Source of the DNA: CBDUXZ01 sp965371325 [NCBI: uncultured bacterium]
Lineage (GTDB): Bacteria > JAUYMQ01
NCBI GenBank assembly: GCA_965371325.1
Contig: CBDUXZ010000092.1
Coordinates: 1-7,309, forward strand
DNA length: 7,309 bases
Reading direction: 5' to 3'
Shown: positions 1-5,360 of the stretch, in pieces
Numbering within the stretch: position 1 is the first letter of the stretch
Layout: the number at the start of each line of letters is the position of its first letter
Notes under the pieces: model-generated
What the model saw: the letters and a program-made list of their open reading frames with translations, nothing else
Databases searched by the model: none
What the model was told of the DNA's origin: nothing
Made by a program: the position numbers and the translations under genes

Positions 1-818
1 GTGAAGAGCCCGCCGTTGGGCGAGAGCCACTGGCCCGTCACGAAGGAGCCATCATCGGATGCCAGGAACAGCGCGGCCTTCGCCACCTCGTCGGCGGTGC
101 CGAAACGGGCGAGCGGCGTCTGGCCGATGGAGATCATCTTCAGCATGGGTCCCATCGGATCGGTCATCGGCGTCTCGATCCACCCGGGGCAGATGGCGTT
201 GACCCTAATTCCGAGAGAGCCCACCTCCCGCGCAAGCGCCCGCGTGAAGCCGATGAGCCCCGCCTTGGCCGCGCTGTAGTGGGGCGCCGCCTCGAGCCCC
301 ATGAGGCCCGCCACGCTCGACATGTTGATGATCGCCCCCCCCTCCCCCATGAGCTTCAGGGCCTCGCGGGCGCAGTAGAACGATCCGTTCAGATGTGTGT
401 TGATGATCTTCAGCCAGGACTCATCGGACATCTCTCGCGTTATGTCCCACGCCGTTTTGATCCCCTCCCCGCTCAAACTCTCATTGATCCGCGCTTCCGC
501 CCGCTCGTTCATCTTGCCCCAGTCGCCCGGCTCCACCTCGGCCATGCCGGCGTTGTTCACGAGGATGTCGACCCTGCCGAGCTTCTTCCCGACCTCCTCG
601 AACATGGCCGCGACCTCGGCGCTGTTCGAAACGTCCGCCCTGATCGCCAGTCCCCGCGGCTTGGCGTCCCCCATCGCCTCGACCGTTTGCTGGGCGGTAT
701 CAAGGTTGATGTCGTTCACGACCACCCGCGCCCCCTCCCCGGCGTAAACGTGGGCGATGGCGCGCCCTATGCCCGAGCCGCCGCCTGTAATGAGGGCCAC
801 CTTGTCCTTGAGCTTCAT
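1..818 (-). CDS. SDR-family NAD(P)-dependent oxidoreductase (3' end cut by window edge)
   Basis: Classical short-chain dehydrogenase/reductase, a cytosolic enzyme that reduces or oxidises a carbonyl/hydroxyl using NAD(P)(H); the substrate cannot be read from sequence. 272 residues are visible and only the last few are missing. The Rossmann cofactor motif TGGGSGIG is at residues 11-18, and Asp36 after beta-2 favours NAD(H) by family rule. NNAG is at 88-91. The catalytic Ser168, Tyr181 and Lys185 lie in INMSSVAG and HYSAAKAG, followed by the PGWIETPM turn (211-218). Two oddities: about 25 extra residues (roughly 95-125) separate NNAG from the next helix, and the usual catalytic Asn in 'vNltG' is His142 (INTHLNG). 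ATG at 818-816 is preceded by AAAGGAG at 827-833, a well-spaced RBS. The next gene on the right is divergent. The fold is certain; the exact reaction (ketoacyl reductase-like or other alcohol dehydrogenase) is not. Confidence 0.93.
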   Translation of the reverse strand, partial: MKLKDKVALITGGGSGIGRAIAHVYAGEGARVVVNDINLDTAQQTVEAMGDAKPRGLAIRADVSNSAEVAAMFEEVGKKLGRVDILVNNAGMAEVEPGDWGKMNERAEARINESLSGEGIKTAWDITREMSDESWLKIINTHLNGSFYCAREALKLMGEGGAIINMSSVAGLMGLEAAPHYSAAKAGLIGFTRALAREVGSLGIRVNAICPGWIETPMTDPMGPMLKMISIGQTPLARFGTADEVAKAALFLASDDGSFVTGQWLSPNGGLF

Positions 819-1124
819 TCGCGATCTCCTTTATTGTCCAAATGACAGATTTTTCCGTCCTATCCGGCGCTTTTGGGCCCGGATGCATCTTGGCACGGTA
901 TGAAGCATCCAAATAGGTGTCAAGGACCCCTCCCTGGGGCGAACCGAAAAGAACGAAGGGCCGTCGAATAGTCCTTCCTTGACGGCGTCGTTATAATACG
1001 GTCGCAAGCTTTTGCACTGCAGACCAGGCCGGTCTGCCCAGCTTCCACGCCGGGCTCAAGCGACAGCATTCGAAACCCGGAGCCCTGATCCCGCCCCAGC
1101 GGGCTCGCAACACCGAGGTGACTC
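819..1124. other. Divergent intergenic region between SDR gene and His-rich protein gene
   Basis: This 306-bp stretch has no convincing gene; the open frames here encode low-quality shadow peptides. It must hold the promoters for the leftward SDR gene and the rightward pair. Visible elements are a perfect TATAAT on the plus strand (992-997), an 8-bp inverted repeat GTCAAGGA (919-926) / TCCTTGAC (976-983), and a short CCCC/GGGG stem between 927 and 939. No transcription-factor site of a known family is recognised. Confidence 0.6.
992..997 (+). promoter_or_regulatory. Candidate -10 box (TATAAT) upstream of the His-rich/lipoprotein pair
   Basis: A perfect TATAAT match stands out in otherwise GC-rich DNA, 127 bp before the ATG of the next rightward gene. 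No good -35 hexamer sits 16-18 bp upstream. The TTGACG at 979-984 is only 7 bp away, too close to pair with it in a normal sigma-70 promoter, and there is no TGn extension. It may be a genuine -10 with an activator-dependent -35, or chance. Confidence 0.3.
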
Positions 1125-1703
1125 ATGAAACGACTCTGGATTCTCTTCGCAGGCGCACTCCCCCTGGCGCTCGCCACGCCCGCCATCGCCGGCAACGGCG
1201 GCGGCTACAACGGTCCAATCATCTATCGCACGAACCACTCGGCCGGCTTCATCGGGGCCGGTCACAACAGCTTCTCCCGAAGACTGCACTTTGGAAACGT
1301 TAACGGGAACTTCCGCCAAGTGCGCGGGCGGCATCTGCAGCGCGGGCAGTTCCGGGGCCGTCAACACGCCCGACTGGATAGCAGGCGCTTCTTTGGTCAC
1401 CGAAACGGCCGCGGACATCTCCTGCACAGGGGCAACGGGTTCGGGCACCGAAACCATGACCATTCTTTCTGGCAACGCTACGACAACCGCTTCCCCCGGC
1501 ACTCCCGCTTCAACCGCTTCTTCCGGTCGGACGACAAGCGCTCTCGTCACGACAACCGCAAACATGACCGGCGTCATGCCCGCAACGGAAAGCAATCCGA
1601 CAAGCATCACAAGGGCGATCATGATCGCCATCGCGGTGATCACGATGGCCACGATAATAAAGACAATGACAGCAATCACCGTCACGACCGCCACCGCCGC
1701 TAA
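1125..1703 (+). CDS. Small secreted histidine/arginine/aspartate-rich protein, function unknown
   Basis: 192 residues. I do not recognise a family. Residues 1-22 form a clear Sec signal peptide: MKR start, hydrophobic core LWILFAGALPLALA, and an AIA motif ending at Ala22, so the mature protein probably begins at Gly23 in the periplasm or outside. The mature part is low-complexity and has no Cys. A Gly/Asn-rich start is followed by an Arg/His/Phe-rich middle and a tail (about 134-192) alternating His, Asp, Arg, Lys and Asn, with 12 His in under 60 residues and units such as GDHDRHRGDHDGHD. Such tails often bind divalent metal or polyanions; here that is inference. GAGGTG (1115-1120) is the RBS. 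Third codon positions are strongly G/C-biased in this frame, which supports it over the competing open frames on both strands. The lipoprotein gene follows after 46 bp and is probably co-transcribed. Confidence 0.75.
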   Translation: MKRLWILFAGALPLALATPAIAGNGGGYNGPIIYRTNHSAGFIGAGHNSFSRRLHFGNVNGNFRQVRGRHLQRGQFRGRQHARLDSRRFFGHRNGRGHLLHRGNGFGHRNHDHSFWQRYDNRFPRHSRFNRFFRSDDKRSRHDNRKHDRRHARNGKQSDKHHKGDHDRHRGDHDGHDNKDNDSNHRHDRHRR

Positions 1704-1749
1704 TTATCCGCCTGGGATGGCACGGCGTGTGGACGCGGGGGTAAATGCC

Positions 1750-2175
1750 ATGAAACCGCGCACTTTGACATGGACTCTGGGTTTCCTCGCTCTCCTTGGT
1801 ATGCTGACAACCACGGCGTGCACACAGGCTGGCAAGCATGAAGTGGTCGGCACCCTGGCCGGCGGCGCACTTGGGGCCGGCACCGGCGCCATCATCGGAA
1901 ACCAGTCGGGAAGCACGGGCAAGGGAACAGCGATCGGCGCGGGTGTTGGCGCCATCGCCGGCAACATGATCGGAAGGGGAATCGACGAGGCTTCACGCGG
2001 CAACGAACCCTCTCAGCCGCCCGCGGGTTATGGCTACCCCACAGGCGGCGCGACCTACCCACCCTCCACTGTGAGCACGCCGCCCGGCGCACCGCCGCCT
2101 CCCCCGCCGCCCGGTCACTATGAATGGGACCCGGCGAGCCAGCGGTGGATCTGGCGATACAACGCGGGCTACTAG
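1750..2175 (+). CDS. Glycine-zipper envelope lipoprotein with proline-rich linker
   Basis: 141 residues. The N-terminus looks like a lipoprotein signal: MKPR, a hydrophobic stretch to about residue 19, and Cys24 after TTTA. The -3 residue is Thr rather than the usual Leu/Val/Ile, so the lipobox is imperfect. Two glycine-zipper segments follow (about 35-51 with GGALGAGTGAIIGN and 60-76 with AIGAGVGAIAGNMIG), resembling the YMGG/glycine-zipper outer-membrane lipoprotein families, which insert in or pack against membranes. Residues 88-121 are Pro/Gly/Tyr-rich with a run of seven Pro. The protein ends in an aromatic segment, GHYEWDPASQRWIWRYNAGY, of the PGHYEWDP..RWVW type seen in envelope proteins. 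The ATG at 1750 follows a GGGGG tract (1736-1740). A longer open frame reaches back to 1291, but that part is the overlapping frame of the upstream gene, so the internal ATG in front of the signal sequence is chosen; an in-frame GTG at 1729 is a weaker alternative. The exact role is unknown; a structural or stress-related envelope function is inferred. Confidence 0.85.
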   Translation: MKPRTLTWTLGFLALLGMLTTTACTQAGKHEVVGTLAGGALGAGTGAIIGNQSGSTGKGTAIGAGVGAIAGNMIGRGIDEASRGNEPSQPPAGYGYPTGGATYPPSTVSTPPGAPPPPPPPGHYEWDPASQRWIWRYNAGY

Positions 2176-2218
2176 AGCGGCGCCGGCGGGAAACGCTGCG
2201 GCCTGATGAGAGAAAACC

Positions 2219-2247
2219 AAGCCCCGGACCTGCCGGTCCGGGGCTTT
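2219..2247 (+). terminator. Intrinsic terminator after the lipoprotein gene, possibly bidirectional
   Basis: A perfect 12-bp stem, AAGCCCCGGACC (2219-2230) with GGTCCGGGGCTT (2235-2246), closes on a TGCC loop. It lies 43 bp after the lipoprotein stop. On the plus strand a short T run follows (TTT, 2245-2247). On the minus strand the stem is followed by GGTTTTCTC, so it could also stop transcription from the response-regulator remnant on the right. Confidence 0.85.
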
Positions 2248-2361
2248 CCTGCCACTTCATGCGGGCGAACCTTCAGGAAATGGATCCCGAACAGCGCTGC
2301 GGGTCGGAATCAGTAGAAAGCCTGGTAGGACCGAGACGCTTGTTTTCCTGGGAAAGAGTCG

Positions 2362-2484
2362 TTAGGCCTGCTGGAGCAAGCGGCGTATCTCGTCTAGCAG
2401 TTCCGCCACATCAAAGGGTTTCGTCACATACGCGTCGGCTCCCACGCGCCACCCACGCCCAAGTCTCTCATGGCTGGGAAGCAT
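2362..2484 (-). pseudogene. C-terminal remnant of a response-regulator receiver domain
   Basis: A 40-codon minus-strand frame (ATG 2484-2482, TAA 2364-2362) contains GWRVGADAYVTKPFDVAELL followed by a charged helix, DEIRRLLQQA. This is the beta-5/alpha-5 end of a CheY-like receiver: GADaYvtKPF carries the invariant Lys (residue 22) and the cis Lys-Pro peptide, and the helix then ends the domain. The phospho-acceptor Asp, the acidic pocket and beta-1 to beta-4 are absent from this frame. An in-frame TGA lies about 11 codons upstream of the ATG, so no full gene exists. In a shifted minus frame just upstream (2471-2506), APDGVLLDASQP resembles the receiver beta-3 strand with its phospho-Asp, and is followed at once by a stop. 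This suggests a response regulator broken by frameshift plus loss of roughly 25 codons. The C-terminal match is strong; the beta-3 match is suggestive only. A sequencing or assembly error cannot explain the missing length easily. Confidence 0.75.
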
Positions 2485-2568
2485 CGAGCAGAACGCCGTC
2501 TGGAGCAAGACAACTCAAGCGCTCGTTTTCAGGTCTGAAATAGTAATTCGCCACCCACAGGCACACAG

Positions 2569-2600
2569 TCAAGCCCCGGGTCACAGGATCCGGGGCTTGA
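2569..2600. terminator. Strong hairpin, terminator-like without U-tract
   Basis: TCAAGCCCCGG (2569-2579) pairs perfectly with CCGGGGCTTGA (2590-2600). Adding a G.T wobble and two more pairs extends the stem to 14 bp closed by an ACAG loop (2583-2586). It lies about 75 bp beyond the stop of the leftward VOC gene and could end the rlmN-VOC transcript. Neither strand has a T run after it, so it may instead be a transcript-stabilising 3' hairpin. Its core AAGCCCCGG/CCGGGGCTT is the same as in the hairpin at 2219-2246. Confidence 0.55.
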
Positions 2601-2675
2601 TCGCGTCGACTACCTGCTGTCACCATCCGGCGCGAGACCGGAGGCGGCGGTATCCCGAGGCCGTTTGTATGAAGG

Positions 2676-3104
2676 CTAGATCTTCGTCTTTGGGTAAGAG
2701 AGCGCGATCTTGTTCTCGTCAGGATCGAGCAGGATGAGCCGCTTGCCGTCCTTCCAGCGTTCAGGGCCATAGATCACCCGGACGCCCTTGTCCTGCAGGA
2801 GCGGAAGGGCACGGTGGAATTCCGTCTTGGAAATCAGGAGCGAGAGATGGGTTCGCGATTTTGAGATGTTGAGAAGCCCGGGGTAGTCCTTCACTTCGAT
2901 GAGCGCCATCAGGTTCCGCCCGCAGAGGAGATAGGCCTGCCTGGGATCACCGAACCGCCGGAGAAGCTTTAGCCCCAGCATCTCGGTGTAGAACTTGATC
3001 CCGCGATCGAGATCCGCAACAGACAGAGTTACATGATCAATCCCCTGTGTCCGGATCAGTCCAGACCCGCTCTTCGAGCCCTTTGCGCCGTGCGCAACCA
3101 CCAT
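2676..3104 (-). CDS. VOC superfamily (glyoxalase/bleomycin-resistance/dioxygenase fold) protein
   Basis: 142 residues, the usual length of a single two-module VOC protein. The first module begins with GIDHVTLSVADLDRGIKFYT (21-40), followed by LGLKLLRR, the standard opening of the fold. The second module begins THLSLLIS (85-92) and ends LDPDENKIALSY (126-137), the counterpart of the common 'DPDGN.IEL'. By family comparison the metal ligands would be His24, Glu70 and His86, but the fourth position, normally Glu, is Ala134. The protein may therefore bind metal with three ligands or none. Substrate unknown; members include lyases, dioxygenases and thiol-transfer resistance enzymes, and none of these is indicated here. 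A strong RBS, AAGGAGG (3110-3116), lies 5 nt before the ATG. It follows rlmN by 47 bp on the same strand and is probably its operon partner. Confidence 0.88.
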   Translation of the reverse strand: MVVAHGAKGSKSGSGLIRTQGIDHVTLSVADLDRGIKFYTEMLGLKLLRRFGDPRQAYLLCGRNLMALIEVKDYPGLLNISKSRTHLSLLISKTEFHRALPLLQDKGVRVIYGPERWKDGKRLILLDPDENKIALSYPKTKI

Positions 3105-3151
3105 GTCCCCCTCCTTCGTCCTGTCGGGTTATGACAATGAATTCGCCGGTA

Positions 3152-4249
3152 CTAGCGCCGGCCTTTGAGCTGCCCGCAGGCCGCCGAGATGTCCGTTCCC
3201 CGGGTCGCCCTGCGAATCACCCGGATCCCCTGTTTCCAAAGTCTTGTCTGGAACGCCTCGATCCGCGTCTCTGGAGGACGGCGGTAGGGAATCCCCGGGC
3301 TCTCATTGAGCGGGATCACGTTTACCTTCGCGGGGATCCCCCGCAGGAGCCTGGCGAGCCGGTCGGCCTCCTCGGGGCTGTCGTTCACGCCATCGATCAA
3401 CGTGTACTCGAACGTTATCAGGCGGCGGCTCGGAAGGGGGAGAGCCCGACACGCCTTGATAATCGCCTCCACCGGATACTTGGCGTTGAGGGGAACGAGC
3501 CGATCGCGAATCTCGCTCGTCGCTGAATGGAGCGAAATGGCGATCGAGACATTGATATCCTCGAGAAGGCGCCCTAGTTTCGGCAAGATTCCAACCGTAG
3601 AGACCGTTATGCGGCGGGAAGAGAGTCCGAACCCGCTCGGGTCGGATATCACACGAAGGGCTCGTATCACCGCATCGTAGTTCAGGAGCGGCTCGCCCAT
3701 CCCCATCAGCACAACATTCGTAATCCGAAGATCGCGCCGTGCGATCCTGACCTGGCAAATCTGATCGAGGATCTCCGCGACGGTGAGGTTTCTAACAAAG
3801 CCCTCTGTACCGGTCAAGCAAAAGCCGCACTTCATGGCGCAGCCGACCTGGGTGGAGATACAGATAGTACTGCGGCGAGATTCCGGAATCAGAACCGTCT
3901 CGATGAGATTGCCGTCGCGCAAGGCGAAGAGCCATTTTTGCGTGCCATCCTCCGAAAGCTCGTTTCTTCGCTCATCGAGAACATGAAGATCCCAATCCAG
4001 GGAAAGCGACTCCCGGAAGGGTCTCGAAAGATCCGTCATCTCTTCGAAGCGCGCCGCCGCCTTTGCATAGAGCCACCGGAATACCTGCCGGGCACGGAAT
4101 TGCGCTATGCCGCGTTCCCGGAAAAGGACCTCGAGCCCGGGAAGATCGTAATCCTTGAGCGCGGGCCGGGGGCGAGCGGCGATCCCCGACGCCCCGATCG
4201 GAGGCGGCGCGTCCGGCGTCAATTTCCCTAGTCCGGTCGTGCTCGACAT
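3152..4249 (-). CDS. rlmN: 23S rRNA (adenine-2503-C2)-/tRNA (adenine-37-C2)-methyltransferase RlmN
   Basis: 365 residues, normal for the family. RlmN is a cytosolic radical-SAM enzyme that methylates C2 of A2503 in 23S rRNA and A37 of some tRNAs, aiding translational fidelity. The N-terminal helical domain contains FRARQVFRWLYAK (51-63). The radical-SAM cluster motif CxxxCxxC is Cys137, Cys141 and Cys144 (GCAMKCGFC). Cys130, seven residues before it (CISTQVGC), matches the first catalytic Cys (E. coli Cys118). The SAM-binding GMGEP is at 183-187, with STVGILP (217-223), ISLHSA (238-243) and the VIPLNESPG loop (311-319). Cys358 in ISAACGQL is the methyl-carrying Cys (E. coli Cys355). Both catalytic Cys are present, so the enzyme should be active. 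RlmN is favoured over the paralogue Cfr by its housekeeping context and C-terminal signature. The ATG at 4249 has only a weak RBS-like sequence; a start a few codons further in is possible because residues 1-30 are not conserved. Confidence 0.97.
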   Translation of the reverse strand: MSSTTGLGKLTPDAPPPIGASGIAARPRPALKDYDLPGLEVLFRERGIAQFRARQVFRWLYAKAAARFEEMTDLSRPFRESLSLDWDLHVLDERRNELSEDGTQKWLFALRDGNLIETVLIPESRRSTICISTQVGCAMKCGFCLTGTEGFVRNLTVAEILDQICQVRIARRDLRITNVVLMGMGEPLLNYDAVIRALRVISDPSGFGLSSRRITVSTVGILPKLGRLLEDINVSIAISLHSATSEIRDRLVPLNAKYPVEAIIKACRALPLPSRRLITFEYTLIDGVNDSPEEADRLARLLRGIPAKVNVIPLNESPGIPYRRPPETRIEAFQTRLWKQGIRVIRRATRGTDISAACGQLKGRR

Positions 4250-4408
4250 GATTTTCGGAAGTTATCATATCCGGCCCCGGCCGCCACGGCCGTAAAGTGC
4301 GGGTCGGGCCGGCTATGCTCGCCACTCACCCGGTGGCTTGCGGCCGGGCGCGCCATTCTGATACGAGGTTGGCCACACCTGCCGCCTCACAACCGGCTGG
4401 AGGACGAG

Positions 4409-4741
4409 ATGGACGGATTGATGGCCCCTCTCCTGAAGACGGCGATCAGGGCTTATCTGAAGGATCGGTTTGGAGATAAGTTCAGGGGAGACGAGTACGA
4501 ACGCCTCGCTGAAGAATTCACGGCGGAAGCCACCCGCGATGAATTCTCTGCACTGCGCAAGCTCAAGGGCGATGAACGGCGCGAGGTAATTCGCAAAATC
4601 GCCGGAAGGATCCAGGCGCGAATAAAAAAGTCGGGAAGCAAGAAGGACAAAGCCATGATGAGGCAGTTCATGAAGGCGCGCGCAGAAACCTCTACTTCCG
4701 GCCCCGCCAGAGGTGCCGCGAAGAAGAAAAAGAAAGTTTGA
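4409..4741 (+). CDS. Small basic helical protein of unknown function
   Basis: 110 residues, family not recognised. Residues 1-80 read as charged amphipathic helices (LLKTAIRAYLKDRFGDKF, then ERLAEEFTAEATRDEF and ALRKLKGDERREVIRKIAGR). The C-terminus is Lys/Arg/Ala-rich and ends in AAKKKKKV, a disordered cationic tail like those of nucleic-acid-binding proteins. There is no signal peptide, membrane segment or Cys, so it is probably cytosolic. GGAGG (4399-4403) sits 5 nt before the ATG, a good RBS, and codon third positions favour G/C, supporting a real gene. It is divergent from rlmN and converges on the zinc-ribbon gene with only 16 bp between their stops. A nucleoid- or RNA-associated role is a guess from composition only. 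Confidence 0.78.
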   Translation: MDGLMAPLLKTAIRAYLKDRFGDKFRGDEYERLAEEFTAEATRDEFSALRKLKGDERREVIRKIAGRIQARIKKSGSKKDKAMMRQFMKARAETSTSGPARGAAKKKKKV

Positions 4742-4757
4742 TTGCCCTCCCGAAGGT

Positions 4758-4946
4758 CTACCTCTCGGCCTCCGGCCGTCGATGCGGACGCGGGAGGAGC
4801 TTCGGTTGCGTTATCCGGAACTGCCGCACCAAAGGATAGACACGTAACTCCAGGCAACCGGGGCACATGCCGTGGGTGGTTTCCACATTGGAGAGCGGTT
4901 CCCGGTACCCGAGATCTTTCCGACACCAGCTGCATTCAAGCTTCAT
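4758..4946 (-). CDS. Small two-CxxC zinc-ribbon-like protein
   Basis: 62 residues. It opens MKLECSWCRKDLGYREPL and continues THGMCPGCLE, giving two CxxC knuckles, Cys5/Cys8 and Cys28/Cys31, 19 residues apart, which would form one four-Cys zinc site. The pattern CxWCxK..G......THGxCPxC is a recurring small-domain type, found alone in short proteins of several deep-branching and deltaproteobacterial-type lineages and also attached to sensor proteins. The last 25 residues are basic and Pro-rich, with no recognised domain. A purine-rich AAGGGGG lies about 10 nt before the ATG, a somewhat distant RBS. The function of such stand-alone forms is not established; nucleic-acid or protein binding is inferred. 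Confidence 0.72.
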   Translation of the reverse strand: MKLECSWCRKDLGYREPLSNVETTHGMCPGCLELRVYPLVRQFRITQPKLLPRPHRRPEAER

Positions 4947-5360
4947 CGAACTCGTACCCCCCTTGGGCGGGCGCGCCAGGCGCGCAAACCATCACGCGAG
5001 TCTCGATGCTGCACTATGTCGTGATACCAGAGGTGACGCGAGGCTGATGCGCAACTACGTCATACAGGCCGGTGGGTGTACGCGCGGGTGATGCTCTTCT
5101 TCGATAGACGCTCCCCCGTTTGAAGTCAAGAAATTCCTGCGGAATATTTCACTGGTGCTTCAGAATATCCGGGCGAAGGGGTGGTGTTGAATCACCACAT
5201 GTGAATGCGCCTGGGCACGCTTGTGGACGAAGGCTCAGATACCCCGGAAATCATTCGATGTTTCCGACACACAACTATTTCACAGGGTATGGAGGCACAG
5301 ACGCAAACGACCTGGTCGCCACGCACGCGAGACCGATGATGCAAGATCGCCGGGACTTTT
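4947..5360. other. 414-bp stretch without a convincing gene
   Basis: It lies upstream of the zinc-ribbon gene and downstream of trmB, both leftward. No RNA gene is recognised. It holds the GC-rich inverted repeat at 4971-4985 and a small perfect hairpin, GTGGTG (5181-5186) / CACCAC (5193-5198). One startless open stretch (5092-5190, plus) reads in part IDAPPFEVKKFLRN and looks coding-like but is only about 32 codons. The longer plus frame from 5120 has poor composition and runs antisense into trmB, so it is not called. Confidence 0.6.
4971..4985. repeat. GC-rich inverted repeat upstream of the zinc-ribbon gene
   Basis: GCGCGCC and GGCGCGC flank a single central A, a perfect 7+1+7 palindrome. 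It lies 25-39 bp ahead of the leftward zinc-ribbon start codon. Its position would suit an operator or a 5'-UTR hairpin, but no known regulator site is recognised and such palindromes arise easily in GC-rich DNA. Confidence 0.4.

Noticed and set aside
279-845. 188-residue plus-strand open frame and a second one at 397-747
   Set aside because: Both are antisense shadows of the SDR gene.
979-997. TTGACG followed by TATAAT as a complete sigma-70 promoter
   Set aside because: The spacer is only 7 bp instead of 16-18, so the two hexamers cannot act as one promoter; only the -10 is kept as a weak candidate.
1056-1694. Antisense 212-residue open frame with a very hydrophobic Val/Ala/Ile-rich N-terminus resembling a membrane protein
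   Set aside because: It is the exact complement of the His/Asp/Arg-codon tail (CAC to GTG, GAC to GTC); the plus-strand frame has a signal peptide, an RBS and codon bias.
1291-1749. Thr/Ala-rich extension of the lipoprotein frame, suggesting a 294-residue protein
   Set aside because: It is the shifted frame of the His-rich gene; the lipoprotein signal sequence begins at 1750 with its own purine-rich RBS.
4278-4292. Hairpin CGGCCG-CCA-CGGCCG in the rlmN upstream region
   Set aside because: CGGCCG is self-complementary and common in GC-rich DNA; there is no T run and no known regulatory role.
4766-4778. CGGCC/GGCCG stem near the convergent ends of the 110-residue and zinc-ribbon genes as a shared terminator
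   Set aside because: The stem is only 5 bp, has no T run and lies inside the zinc-ribbon coding sequence.
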